Assembly: GCA_002708445.1 (NCBI GenBank)
Contig: PAOB01000050.1
Location: 1 to 34,168 of the forward strand
Length of the DNA: 34,168 nt
Reading direction: 5' to 3'
Source: Candidatus Arcticimaribacter sp.
Lineage (GTDB): Bacteria > Bacteroidota > Bacteroidia > Flavobacteriales > Flavobacteriaceae
Notes under the pieces: generated by a model
Seen by the model: the letters and a program-made list of their open reading frames with translations, nothing else
Told to the model about the DNA's origin: nothing
Database searches by the model: none
Part shown: one piece after another, positions 9,643 through 19,093 of the stretch
Layout: each line of letters opens with the position of its first letter
Position numbering within the stretch: the first letter of the stretch is position 1
Made by a program: the position numbers and the translations under genes

Positions 9643-10707
9643 TTATTGTATTACTTGGGCAAAAGTTTGCTGTTGATCTATCCATTCTTGATATTCTTCT
9701 GGAGTCTCAACAATGATTTTCATCTGCATGTTGTAATGTGATGCCCCACAAATTTTATTACACAGTAAGATGTAATCGAAAAAGTAAGGTTCTAAAGCTT
9801 CCTCACCGTTTGTTACCAATTCTTTACTGTTCTCTACCCTTATTTTATTTATTTTCTTGACTTTAGCCATTACATCAGGGTCGCGACGCATTTCCTCTGT
9901 AGTCGTAATGGGTGTAAATGCAAACTCAGTAATCATACCAGGAACACAGTTCATTTGTGCTCTAAAGTGTGGCATGTAAGCAGAGTGCAATACATCTTGT
10001 GAACGCATTTTAAAGATAATTTCTCTACCCACAGGCAAATGTAATTCCTGAACAACAACATCATCCAAGCCATTGGGATCTGTTGCATCGATACCCACTA
10101 AATTTTTTCCATCAAAGTCTTGTAAAAAACGAACATTTGCATCTCCCAATACACCATCTTTTCCTGAATATCGTGCTTTCCAGTTAAATTGCTGTGCATA
10201 AAGTTCAATTATCAAGCTATCATCATCTTCTTCAACCGTCATGATGTTGGTCCATGTGTACAAACCAAATAATATCAATCCAGCTAGGGTTATCACTGGG
10301 ATAATGGTCCAAATAGCTTCAAGGCGATTATTGTCCGCATAAAATAACGCTTTCTTTCCTGGTTCACCTCTGTACTTGTAAGAAAAATAGTGTAACAGTG
10401 CTTGAGTAATGGTTTGAACGAAAAAAATCAATGCAAATGAAATCCACATTAAACTATCGTAATCACTTCCATGTTCGGATGCCGCTTTTGGTAACAAAAC
10501 ATCCCCCCATTCCCAAAAAGAATACAAGGTAAGAATGTAGAGGAATGCTAAAAAAGCAAACATCAACTTCCCTTGGATGTCGTTATCAATATCGTTCGCC
10601 ACTTGTGAATCATCTCTTGTTGTTTGAGACATTTCAAAAATTTTAGCAACCTGCCATAGGGAAATAGCAATTAAAACAAGTACCGTAAGGGTTAATATTG
10701 CCGTCAT
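9643..10707 (-). CDS. ctaC: Cytochrome c oxidase subunit II (CuA subunit)
   Basis: Takes electrons from cytochrome c, or directly from the ACIII haem wire, into the binuclear CuA centre. The 354-residue protein has an N-terminal membrane segment, further hydrophobic helices around 46-65 and 90-110 and near 135-155, then a periplasmic cupredoxin domain. CuA ligands are visible: His in DVLHSAYMPHF and the C-x3-C-x3-H-x2-M cluster in LLCNKICGASHYNM. The common Glu between the two Cys is Lys here. The aromatic stretch AQQFNWKARYSG stands where electrons enter in other subunits II. The N-terminal extension is longer than in proteobacterial versions. It sits between actF and subunit I, as expected for an ACIII-aa3 supercomplex operon. 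Confidence 0.95.
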   Translation of the reverse strand: MTAILTLTVLVLIAISLWQVAKIFEMSQTTRDDSQVANDIDNDIQGKLMFAFLAFLYILTLYSFWEWGDVLLPKAASEHGSDYDSLMWISFALIFFVQTITQALLHYFSYKYRGEPGKKALFYADNNRLEAIWTIIPVITLAGLILFGLYTWTNIMTVEEDDDSLIIELYAQQFNWKARYSGKDGVLGDANVRFLQDFDGKNLVGIDATDPNGLDDVVVQELHLPVGREIIFKMRSQDVLHSAYMPHFRAQMNCVPGMITEFAFTPITTTEEMRRDPDVMAKVKKINKIRVENSKELVTNGEEALEPYFFDYILLCNKICGASHYNMQMKIIVETPEEYQEWIDQQQTFAQVIQ

Positions 10708-10730
10708 TTATGTCTTTCTATTTAATTTTA

Positions 10731-12098
10731 TTAATAATGAAAACGTTCACTCTCTCCAATGTAAGGATCTCCTTTTGCAAGAAGTGGTGCTTTCGTTAAT
10801 TCTGTAAATACTGTGTAAAGGAATAAACCTAAGAAAAATAAAAATCCTCCTATTTCAGCTATCCCAATGAACCACTGATCTCCAACTGCTGAGGGCATTA
10901 TCATATTGAAAATATCCAAATAATGACCTAAAAGAATAACTATCCCAGCCATGATGATAAAGTAGTTTGTTCGTTTGTAATCACTATTCATCAAAACAAG
11001 CAATGGAAATAAAAAGTTCATAACAATCATTCCAAAAAATGTGATGTTGTAATCTTCAATTCGGGTAATAAAATAGGTAACCTCTTCTGGAATGTTTGAA
11101 TACCAGATCAACATAAATTGAGAAAACCACAGGTAGGTCCAAAAAACACTGAAGCCAAACATAAATTTTCCAAGATCATGAATATGGCTGTCGTTTACAA
11201 ACTCTAAATAGCCTTGTGATTTCAAATAAATAGTTATCAAGGCAATTGCAGTTACCGCAGATACAATCATACTTGCAAAAACATACCAGCCAAATAATGT
11301 ACTGAACCAATGTGGGTCAATTGACATGATCCAATCCCAAGACATTATGGATTCTGTTACTATGTAAAAGACAAGAAATCCTGCAGAAATTCTGAAGTTT
11401 TTTTTGTGGTTCGAAATATCATTGGCTTCATCTTGGGCCAATGAAAATTTTCTTGAAAAATAACGATACAAGGCCCAGCCTGCCAAAAAGAAAAAAGCTC
11501 TTCCCAAGAAGAAAGGTACATTAAGAAATCCTACCTTCCCGGCAATTAACTTATCGTGTGCCACGACTTCTGGATCCATCCAAATAAAGAGATGGTTGAA
11601 GTGCATTCCCGATAAAGCTAGAATAACAATCACGATGATACCTCCAGGTAACAAATAAGCTGTTATTCCTTCCATCACTCTGTAAAGTACTGGAGACCAA
11701 CCAGCTTGAGCTGCACGTTGAATTGCATAAAATGCTAATGTTCCAAGAGAAATCATAAAAAAGAAAAAGGCTGCAACATAAAGTGCTGCCCAAGGTTTGT
11801 TTTGTAGCTGATGCAATAAATGTTCATCATGAGAACTGTCGTGTGATCCTTCTCCATGAGCTTCACCTCCATGATTTTCCTCAGCATGAGACTTTTCGGC
11901 GTGGGATTCATCAACATGAGTTTCCTCATGGTGATCGCCAGATTCGCCATGACCTTCACCGTGATGTTCTGTAGCAGCCATGGCTTTTGCCTCTGCTACA
12001 TTTTTTGGTGCTCCTAAGAAACCTAGAACCAATCCAATGAATCCAAGTAACATAAGGACTCTAGCTATATTTTTGAGTTTATTTGGAAAAGTGTACAT
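10731..12098 (-). CDS. actF: Alternative complex III subunit ActF, integral membrane, with His-rich loop
   Basis: ActF is a membrane subunit of alternative complex III (quinol:cytochrome c oxidoreductase), related in fold to the NrfD-like subunit ActC. The 455-residue protein has one N-terminal membrane helix (about 13-30), a long polar segment (about 33-100), then about nine further hydrophobic helices. Residues 45-96 hold 14 His among Glu, Gly and Ser. From 61 to 86 there is a His exactly every five residues (61, 66, 71, 76, 81, 86), encoded at 11829-11933. This looks like a metal-binding or pH-sensitive exported loop. It is co-operonic with actE and oxidase subunit II. Assignment rests on operon position plus membrane pattern; the loop's function is unknown. 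Confidence 0.9.
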   Translation of the reverse strand: MYTFPNKLKNIARVLMLLGFIGLVLGFLGAPKNVAEAKAMAATEHHGEGHGESGDHHEETHVDESHAEKSHAEENHGGEAHGEGSHDSSHDEHLLHQLQNKPWAALYVAAFFFFMISLGTLAFYAIQRAAQAGWSPVLYRVMEGITAYLLPGGIIVIVILALSGMHFNHLFIWMDPEVVAHDKLIAGKVGFLNVPFFLGRAFFFLAGWALYRYFSRKFSLAQDEANDISNHKKNFRISAGFLVFYIVTESIMSWDWIMSIDPHWFSTLFGWYVFASMIVSAVTAIALITIYLKSQGYLEFVNDSHIHDLGKFMFGFSVFWTYLWFSQFMLIWYSNIPEEVTYFITRIEDYNITFFGMIVMNFLFPLLVLMNSDYKRTNYFIIMAGIVILLGHYLDIFNMIMPSAVGDQWFIGIAEIGGFLFFLGLFLYTVFTELTKAPLLAKGDPYIGESERFHY

Positions 12099-12116
12099 AT
12101 GTTTTATCCTCTAAAT

Positions 12117-12668
12117 TTATTTAAGAAGTTTTCCTCTTAGTTCCATAACATGCTGTGCAATTTGCCAGCGTTCTATTTCATTTACTTGACCTGAATGAGA
12201 TCCCATTGCATTTTTACCATACATCAAAACGTGATAAATAGATCCTTGATTAATCTCACGATCAGCATAACTAGGAATTCCAAGAAATTTTTCACGTGTC
12301 ATTAAGATTCCTTGCCCGTCCCCTTTTTTGCCATGGCAAACAGCACAATAAACTCCATATAATTCTTTTCCAGCTTCCAGGTGATCTGAGCTGTTCTCTA
12401 TGGGAGAACTGAGATTTACTTTTGCAGCTTCATATCCTTCATTGGTGTCAGGGTAATCGTATGGCTGCCATCCTCTTGCAATAGATCCTTCTACAGGGAG
12501 TTGTGCCTCAATTCCATTAGAAAATGCATCCGAATCTGCATAAGTCTCATATCCTACTGGGGTATACATATTCGGAAAATATTGGTAATTTGGTTTGCTA
12601 TTGTCTTGACATGAGCCTAAACCAAGTAAAAGTAAACTACTGAGTGTTATGTAAAGTATCTTTCTCAT
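12117..12668 (-). CDS. actE: Alternative complex III subunit ActE, monohaem cytochrome c lipoprotein
   Basis: A periplasmic monohaem cytochrome c that carries electrons from the ACIII pentahaem subunit toward the oxidase. The 183-residue precursor has a lipoprotein signal ending in LGLGSC (Cys20). The haem site is CAVCHGKKGDGQG, and a Met in GKNAMGSHS is the probable axial ligand. Its ATG shares one base with the actD stop (12668), suggesting coupled translation. Size, signal and place in the operon match ActE of Flavobacterium-type complexes. Confidence 0.93.
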   Translation of the reverse strand: MRKILYITLSSLLLLGLGSCQDNSKPNYQYFPNMYTPVGYETYADSDAFSNGIEAQLPVEGSIARGWQPYDYPDTNEGYEAAKVNLSSPIENSSDHLEAGKELYGVYCAVCHGKKGDGQGILMTREKFLGIPSYADREINQGSIYHVLMYGKNAMGSHSGQVNEIERWQIAQHVMELRGKLLK

Positions 12669-13198
12669 TATTCTTCGTGGTTTTGAGGAATATTAATCTC
12701 AATTGCACCTGTCTTTTTCAACAGTGCAGTCAATTCTTTTTCATTTCCGTTGATTTCAATCTCCATTAAGAATTTATCATCAGTAGTCAATGGATTTGGA
12801 TTTTCAGCTTCCTTAAAAGGCCAAAGTCTACTTCTCATGTAAAAAGTAATTACCATTAAGTGAGCTGCAAAGAAAACTGTCATTTCAAAAATTACGGGAA
12901 CAAATGCTGGAAGATTTGACAAAAAACTGAAGCTTGGTTTTCCTCCAATATTTTGAGGCCAATCTTCGATCATAATGTAGTTGATCATTGTAATTGCTAC
13001 ACTAAAACCGATACAACCGTAAATAAATGCCATAATGCCAATTCGAGTTCCCTCTAATCCCATTGCTTTGTCTAGCCCGTGAACCGGGAATGGTGTGTAA
13101 ATTTCTTCGATGTGATGCTTTTGCTCACGAACTTCTTTAACGGCTTTCAAAAGCACGTCGTCGTCGTCGTAAAGTGCATGTAAAACTTGATTACTCAT
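12668..13198 (-). CDS. actD: Alternative complex III subunit ActD (DUF3341 family)
   Basis: ActD is a small two-helix membrane subunit of alternative complex III without known cofactors. The 176-residue protein has an N-terminal soluble part (VLHALYDDDDVLLKAVKEVR; HIEEIYTPFPVHGLDKAMGL), two membrane helices (about 53-75 and 98-120), and a C-terminal soluble tail. The pattern is that of DUF3341. It overlaps actC by 8 bases and actE by one, typical of tightly coupled subunits. Confidence 0.93.
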   Translation of the reverse strand: MSNQVLHALYDDDDVLLKAVKEVREQKHHIEEIYTPFPVHGLDKAMGLEGTRIGIMAFIYGCIGFSVAITMINYIMIEDWPQNIGGKPSFSFLSNLPAFVPVIFEMTVFFAAHLMVITFYMRSRLWPFKEAENPNPLTTDDKFLMEIEINGNEKELTALLKKTGAIEINIPQNHEE

Positions 13199-14579
13199 TT
13201 CCGTCTCTTAATTTTTTATAATTCTCGCCCGAAGACTTCAAAATTGTTTTTACTTCTGCTTGTGCTATCACTGGGAATGTTCTTGCGTATAATAAAAACA
13301 ACACAAAGAAGAATCCAATAGTCCCTATGAAGATTCCAATATCAACAAATGTTGGTGAAAACATGGTCCATGATGATGGAAGGTAATCACGGTGCAATGA
13401 GGTTACGATGATCACAAAACGCTCAAACCACATTCCGATATTTACAACAATCGATATCACAAAAGAAAACATGATACTAGTACGTAATTTTTTGAACCAC
13501 ATAAACTGAGGTGAGAATACATTACAACTCATCATTGCCCAATAAGCCCACCAGTAAGGACCAGTAGCTCTGTTGAGGAATGCATATTGTTCGTATTCAA
13601 CCCCGGAGTACCAAGCAATAAAGAGCTCGGTAATGTATGCTACTCCAACAATTGAACCAGTAATCATTATAACAATATTCATCAATTCGATGTGTTGAAT
13701 GGTAATGTAATCTTCTAGATGCGATACTTTTCGCATGATGATTAGAAGTGTATTTACCATTGCAAAACCAGAGAAGATTGCTCCAGCCACAAAATATGGT
13801 GGAAAAATCGTGGTGTGCCAACCTGGTATTACTGATGTAGCAAAGTCAAAAGATACAATGGTATGAACCGAAAGTACAAGTGGTGTAGCTAAACCAGCTA
13901 AAACCAGTGAAACCTCCTCGAAACGTTGCCAATCTTTAGCTCTACCCGACCATCCAAAACTCAATAAGGAATAAATCTTCTTTTGAAAAGGTCGAACAGC
14001 ACGATCACGAATCATAGCAAAATCTGGAAGTAAACCAGTCCACCAGAAAACGAGTGATACCGAAAGATAGGTTGAAATTGCAAATACATCCCAGAGTAAA
14101 GGAGAGTTAAAGTTTACCCATAATGATCCAAATGAATTTGGAATTGGTAACACCCAGTACGCCAACCATGGTCGCCCCATGTGGATGATTGGGAATAAAC
14201 CTGCTTGAATTACCGAAAATATGGTCATGGCTTCAGCAGAACGGTTAATTGCCATTCTCCATTTTTGACGGAACAACAACAGTACTGCAGAAATCAAAGT
14301 TCCTGCATGTCCAATTCCTACCCACCAAACAAAATTTGTAATATCCCAAGCCCAACCCACGGTCTTGTTCAGACCCCAAGTTCCAATACCAGTTGATATG
14401 GTGTAAATTATGCATCCTACTCCCCACAAAAAGGCAGAAAGTGCAATACCAAAAACAATCCACCATTGACTGTTTGCTTTGCCTTCAACTGGAGCTGCAA
14501 CGTCTATTGTAACGTCGTGATACGACTTGTTTCCAGTTACTAAGGGTTTTCTAATAGGTGCTTCGTAATGCGAGGCCAT
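13191..14579 (-). CDS. actC: Alternative complex III subunit ActC (NrfD/PsrC-like quinol-binding membrane subunit)
   Basis: ActC is the membrane subunit that binds menaquinol and passes electrons to the iron-sulphur clusters of ActB. The 462-residue protein has about ten hydrophobic helices in two four-helix bundles plus flanking helices. It shows NrfD-family stretches such as NFVWWVGIGHAGTLISAVLL and GRPWLAYWVLPIPNSFGSLW, with a His in the first that is conserved in the family and usually placed near the quinol site. It lies between actB and actD in the standard actABCDEF order; its stop lies inside actD. Confidence 0.95.
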   Translation of the reverse strand: MASHYEAPIRKPLVTGNKSYHDVTIDVAAPVEGKANSQWWIVFGIALSAFLWGVGCIIYTISTGIGTWGLNKTVGWAWDITNFVWWVGIGHAGTLISAVLLLFRQKWRMAINRSAEAMTIFSVIQAGLFPIIHMGRPWLAYWVLPIPNSFGSLWVNFNSPLLWDVFAISTYLSVSLVFWWTGLLPDFAMIRDRAVRPFQKKIYSLLSFGWSGRAKDWQRFEEVSLVLAGLATPLVLSVHTIVSFDFATSVIPGWHTTIFPPYFVAGAIFSGFAMVNTLLIIMRKVSHLEDYITIQHIELMNIVIMITGSIVGVAYITELFIAWYSGVEYEQYAFLNRATGPYWWAYWAMMSCNVFSPQFMWFKKLRTSIMFSFVISIVVNIGMWFERFVIIVTSLHRDYLPSSWTMFSPTFVDIGIFIGTIGFFFVLFLLYARTFPVIAQAEVKTILKSSGENYKKLRDGNE

Positions 14580-14604
14580 ACGCTATTGATTTATAATTTT
14601 TAAA

Positions 14605-17600
14605 TTAAGTATTTCTCACTTTAGCTTGATACATCACGTTAGGTTTTGTCCCTACGCTTTCCAAGAGGTGATACATACGATCATTATCTTTAAGGTGAGC
14701 TATCTCACTGTCTTTGTCATTGATGTCTCCAAAGGTCATTGCTCCATTACTACAAGCACTTGAACATGCTGTTTGGAATTCGCCATCTTTAATTTGACGC
14801 CCTTCTAATTTAGCGTCAAGAATAGTTTTCTGTGTTTTTTGAATACACATCGAACATTTTTCCATAACACCACGAGAACGAACTACTACGTCTGGATTCA
14901 ATACCATTCGTCCTAGATCATTATTCATATGATAGTCAAATTCATCGTTTTGGTTGTACAAGAACCAGTTGAAACGACGTACTTTGTAAGGGCAGTTATT
15001 AGCACAATATCTTGTCCCTACACATCGGTTGTATGCCATGTGGTTTTGACCCTGACGACCGTGTGATGATGCAGCAACAGGACAAACTGTTTCGCAAGGT
15101 GCATGATTACAGTGCTGGCACATTACGGGCTGAAAGGTTACTTGCGGATTTTCTGAGGCTTGTTCCATTTCGCCAAAAGTTGATAAAGAGTCACTAAGAC
15201 CATCAATATTATCTTTTGTTTGGTTATCTCCATCAAAGGTTGTTTCAGAAGAGTAGTATCGATCAATACGCAACCAGTGCATATCTCGTGATCTTCTTAC
15301 TTCTTTTTTCCCTACTACCGGTACGTTATTTTCTGAGTGACAAGCAATTACACAAGCTCCACATCCTGTACATGCATTCAGGTCAATAGAAAGGTTAAAA
15401 TGATGACCAATTGAGCGATCAAAATTTTGCCACATATCAACTCCCTCTGAAGTAACCTCTTCTTCCATATGGTTTTTTGATACCATCGGAATTGCATTCC
15501 AGTATTCTTTATCTTTTGTATTGAAGACCTCTAAAGTAGTTTCTTTAACGATGTCTCCTCTTCCCATTAGGGTATTATGCAACTGAACACAAGCAAACTC
15601 ATGAAATCCTTCGGCAAGGCTTATTTTTGCATTCTGCACATTGTTAAACTCATTGTAGAATTGAAAAGCATTCAATCCAACTTGCATTTCTTCTTGTAAA
15701 CCTTCTTTTTTACCGTATCCTAAAGCAAGACCAACAGATCCTTTTGCTTGACCTGGTTGGATAAGTACAGGAACTGTCAAGGTAGTTTTACCAACAGTTA
15801 CTTTGGCATAGCTTCCATTCAAAGCTCCGTTAGCAACATTAACATTTTTTAGACCCGCAGCAGCTGCATCCGAAGCTGCAACAGTTATGTAATTGTCCCA
15901 AGACACACGAGTAATTGGATCAGGAAATTCTTGTAACCAAGGGTTGTTAGCTTGTTGACCATCGCCCATTCCTGTTTTTGTGTACAAAACCAATTCTAGT
16001 TCAGTTGATTTTGCGGCAGCTAGAATCGAAGCTTCAGCAGCTAAATCAGATCCTTGATAACTGTTTTGATTTTTGTTTTCAACAACAAAGAAACCATCAT
16101 GTAAGACTTTGTTCCATTTGAAGCTACCCAAAATGAATTCTGCCCAATTTTCTTGAATTACATTGTAATAAGTTTGGTCTTTCCCTGTCCAAGAAAGTAA
16201 AACATCTTGAAATTGTTTAGTGTCAAATAAGGGTTGAATTGTTGGCTGAGCCAAAGCAAAGTTTCCAACTTTAAATTCATAATCGCCCCAGGACTCTAAA
16301 TAATGAGGTACAGCAGCAGTGTACTGAGAAGCAAGTGCAGTTTCATCTTCTTTTAAAGAGAATGCAACCGAAAGATCTAATTTTTTGAGTCCCTCTGCAA
16401 AAGCTGAACCATCTGCTAAGGTAAACGCTGGATTAACACCTACTGTAATTAACCCCCCAATTGAAGCATTTTTTACTGCATCTACAACCGATGCTACCTC
16501 TGAAGCACTACCTTGTCTGATCAATCTTGGGGCATCTACATTGATTACTTCACTTTGAAGGTAGTTGTTTATTGCTAAAACTAATTTTTGAGCTCCAACC
16601 TCTTGAATCCCCGAAACAACAACGGCCTTTGAACCCACTGCTTTGAGGGCTTCAATTGCTTTGTCAAGTTTTGATTGAATTCCTGCTTCCAATGAGCCGG
16701 AAATTTTACTGCCAGTTAAATTGGCGTAAAGATGAGCTAATATGTTTTTTTGTTGACTGGGGGTTGCAGGTACTCTAAAATCTGCTGCTGCACCACTGAG
16801 AGTCATATTGGCCTCAAACTGAAAATGCTGAGACATCGTAGCTTTTCCGTGATTTTTGTGAGGAACTCTACTTTTAGAATAATCACTGTCATATCCCCCA
16901 CCTTGCCAATCTCCTAAAAAGTCTGCACCTACAGAAACAATAGTAGCGGCTTTACTAAAATCATAATCCGCTAAAGCACGTGTTCCGTATGCAGATTCAA
17001 AGGCATCTAAAGTTGCAGATTCTGAAACTGTATCATACACTACATGCTTTACATTGGGATAAGCTGCGATGAAGTTTTTAATAATTTTTGAAGTAGTCGG
17101 ACTCGCAAAAGTCTGAGTTAATAGTACCACTTCTTTTCCTGTTGCAGCAAGTGCCTTTAATTTAGCTCCTACTTGAAGGTTAAATTCTTCCCAAGATACA
17201 TCAGAACCATTTGCTTTTGGGCCTTGTAATCGCTGAACATCGTAGAGGGATAAAACAGAAGCGTGGACTCTTGCATTAGCTCCACCAAACACAGGTACAT
17301 CGGTATTGTTTTCTACTTTAATTGGTCGACCTTCTCTTGTTTTGATTAATACAGAACCGAAGTCAAATCCGTTGTTAAAAGCAGTTGCATAAAAATTAGC
17401 TACCCCGGGACGTATTTGCTCGGGTTGAACAACATAAGGTACAGATTTGATTACTGGGCCTTCACAAGCTGCAAGAGTTGCCGCAGCTGTACTGAATCCT
17501 ACATATTTCAAGAAATCTCTTCGCGAAGTGTTACTTTCCTCAAGGGTCTCTGAGTCTCCTAAAAATTCGTTTACTGGAATGTGTTCAGCAAATTCTTTTT

Positions 17601-17676
17601 GCTCAAGCTGATCAATTATGGGGCTTTCACCTTTTAATTGTTCAGTACTTTTCCAATAGGTTTTGTTTTCTGCCAT
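14605..17676 (-). CDS. actB: Alternative complex III subunit ActB (fused molybdopterin-oxidoreductase-like and 4Fe-4S ferredoxin domains)
   Basis: ActB is the large periplasmic iron-sulphur subunit that conducts electrons from quinol at ActC to the ActA haems. The 1023-residue protein has a twin-arginine motif SRRDFLKYVG (51-60) and a lipobox TLAAC (Cys71), matching the lipid-anchored, Tat-exported ActB known from Flavobacterium. About 75-740 is a molybdopterin-oxidoreductase-like region; in characterised ACIII it holds no molybdenum. The C-terminal ferredoxin-like part has four cysteine groups: CTGCGACVIAC, CQHCNHAPCETVCP, CVGTRYCANNCP, and CSMC with CSSAC, enough for the [4Fe-4S]/[3Fe-4S] chain. 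The unusually long stretch before the Tat motif (50 residues) is normal for this subunit. Confidence 0.96.
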   Translation of the reverse strand: MAENKTYWKSTEQLKGESPIIDQLEQKEFAEHIPVNEFLGDSETLEESNTSRRDFLKYVGFSTAAATLAACEGPVIKSVPYVVQPEQIRPGVANFYATAFNNGFDFGSVLIKTREGRPIKVENNTDVPVFGGANARVHASVLSLYDVQRLQGPKANGSDVSWEEFNLQVGAKLKALAATGKEVVLLTQTFASPTTSKIIKNFIAAYPNVKHVVYDTVSESATLDAFESAYGTRALADYDFSKAATIVSVGADFLGDWQGGGYDSDYSKSRVPHKNHGKATMSQHFQFEANMTLSGAAADFRVPATPSQQKNILAHLYANLTGSKISGSLEAGIQSKLDKAIEALKAVGSKAVVVSGIQEVGAQKLVLAINNYLQSEVINVDAPRLIRQGSASEVASVVDAVKNASIGGLITVGVNPAFTLADGSAFAEGLKKLDLSVAFSLKEDETALASQYTAAVPHYLESWGDYEFKVGNFALAQPTIQPLFDTKQFQDVLLSWTGKDQTYYNVIQENWAEFILGSFKWNKVLHDGFFVVENKNQNSYQGSDLAAEASILAAAKSTELELVLYTKTGMGDGQQANNPWLQEFPDPITRVSWDNYITVAASDAAAAGLKNVNVANGALNGSYAKVTVGKTTLTVPVLIQPGQAKGSVGLALGYGKKEGLQEEMQVGLNAFQFYNEFNNVQNAKISLAEGFHEFACVQLHNTLMGRGDIVKETTLEVFNTKDKEYWNAIPMVSKNHMEEEVTSEGVDMWQNFDRSIGHHFNLSIDLNACTGCGACVIACHSENNVPVVGKKEVRRSRDMHWLRIDRYYSSETTFDGDNQTKDNIDGLSDSLSTFGEMEQASENPQVTFQPVMCQHCNHAPCETVCPVAASSHGRQGQNHMAYNRCVGTRYCANNCPYKVRRFNWFLYNQNDEFDYHMNNDLGRMVLNPDVVVRSRGVMEKCSMCIQKTQKTILDAKLEGRQIKDGEFQTACSSACSNGAMTFGDINDKDSEIAHLKDNDRMYHLLESVGTKPNVMYQAKVRNT

Positions 17677-17701
17677 AAGACAATCTTAGATTATTCTTTT
17701 T

Positions 17702-18985
17702 TTAATAGTGACATTTTCCACACTCCAAACCGCCCATTTGAGCAGCAGTGAGTTGTTCAACACCGTATTTTTTTGATAATTGTTCGTGTATCTTGGCATA
17801 ATATTCATTGCCTTCTACCTTTACGTTTGTTTCTCGATGACAATTGATACACCAACCCATTGTTAAAGGAGAGTATTGATACATCACTTCCATCTCTTCA
17901 ACGGGACCATGACATTTCTGACAATCAATTTGACCTACTTGAACGTGTTGAGCATGATTGAAATATGCAAAGTCTGGTAGGTTGTGAATACGAACCCATT
18001 TTACTGGCTCTGTTACTCCAGTGTATTCTTGATTATCTTCATCCCAACCTACTGCTGCATAAAGCTTTTTGATTTCTTTGGTGTAGAATTCTTTGGTGTA
18101 TCCATTTTCTAGATCTTCCTCTCCGTTGTATTCTGCAATGTTTTGGTGACAGTTCATACATACATTTAAAGAGGGTATTCCAGAATGCTTAGATACTCGA
18201 GCAGATGAGTGACAATACTTACACTCTATTTGATTGGCTCCTGCGTGTATTTTGTGAGAATAATGGATCGGTTGAACAGGCATGTATCCTTGGTCAACAC
18301 CTACTTGCATGAGGTATCCGTATGCAAAATAAGCACTCGAAAGTAGTAATAATATTACGGACATCAACACCAAGAAATGGTTTTTGACAAAGGCGTCCCA
18401 AAGAGGTCTTCTCGGTTCTTTAACTTCTTTAGCCACTAATTCAACTCCACTAGCTGTAGCAATTCTTTGTAGGGTCTTGTTTACAAGAAACAACATGACT
18501 ACTAGAATGGCAAAAACCAATGCAAGAGCTGCAAGTATTAGATCATTTGAAACTCCATTTGATACAACAGCAGTTGTATTTGCCTGAGCCTCTCCTGGTG
18601 GAGGTGGTGGTGGAGTGTAGTCGGTGTAAGCTAAGATGTTGTCAATATCTGCATTGGAAAGTTGAGGAAACGCAGTCATTACAGATTTGTTGTATTCTTC
18701 CCAAATAGCTATGGCTTGAGCATCTCCAGATTTGATCATGGCCGAACTATTTTTTATCCAAGCATATAGCCATTCTCTATCGTACTTAGAAGAAACTCCT
18801 TTTAACGCAGGACCAACGGCTTTTTTGTTGAGTTTGTGACATGCTGCACAATTTGCATTAAATAATTTTTTCCCTGCAGCGGGGTCACTCTCTTGCGCAA
18901 ATAATTGGGGTATAGTGAGCATTGCTACTACGGTTACCGCGATGATTTTACTGGTGAAAAGAGCGTAAAGGTTTGGCTTCCTCAT
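17702..18985 (-). CDS. actA: Alternative complex III subunit ActA, cytochrome c with six CXXCH sites
   Basis: ActA is the multihaem periplasmic subunit that relays electrons out of ACIII. The 427-residue precursor has a signal peptide (about 1-30), then a monohaem cytochrome c-like domain with C46-AAC-H50. A proline linker (125-130) and two hydrophobic helices (about 148-168 and 203-225) follow, then a pentahaem domain with CXXCH at 255-259, 276-280, 355-359, 379-383 and 422-426. The last site is two residues from the end. Five of the sites match the classical pentahaem ActA; the N-terminal monohaem domain is an extra module. It is the first gene of the act-cox operon. Confidence 0.94.
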   Translation of the reverse strand: MRKPNLYALFTSKIIAVTVVAMLTIPQLFAQESDPAAGKKLFNANCAACHKLNKKAVGPALKGVSSKYDREWLYAWIKNSSAMIKSGDAQAIAIWEEYNKSVMTAFPQLSNADIDNILAYTDYTPPPPPPGEAQANTTAVVSNGVSNDLILAALALVFAILVVMLFLVNKTLQRIATASGVELVAKEVKEPRRPLWDAFVKNHFLVLMSVILLLLSSAYFAYGYLMQVGVDQGYMPVQPIHYSHKIHAGANQIECKYCHSSARVSKHSGIPSLNVCMNCHQNIAEYNGEEDLENGYTKEFYTKEIKKLYAAVGWDEDNQEYTGVTEPVKWVRIHNLPDFAYFNHAQHVQVGQIDCQKCHGPVEEMEVMYQYSPLTMGWCINCHRETNVKVEGNEYYAKIHEQLSKKYGVEQLTAAQMGGLECGKCHY

Positions 18986-19039
18986 GCTTATGTGTAAAAT
19001 TTAATGTTAATCAACTTGTTTCTTAACTTTATTTTACTG

Positions 19040-19047
19040 CAAAAATA
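19040..19047 (-). promoter_or_regulatory. Possible -7 box of the act-cox operon promoter
   Basis: On the minus strand this reads TATTTTTG, matching TAnnTTTG. It would place the transcript start near 19033, about 48 bases before the actA ATG. No TTG was found at the expected -33 distance, so the call is weak on its own. Confidence 0.3.
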
Positions 19048-19093
19048 AGACATAGACTTCGTTTGTTAAAAGGTTATGACTTGCACTTCTCTA

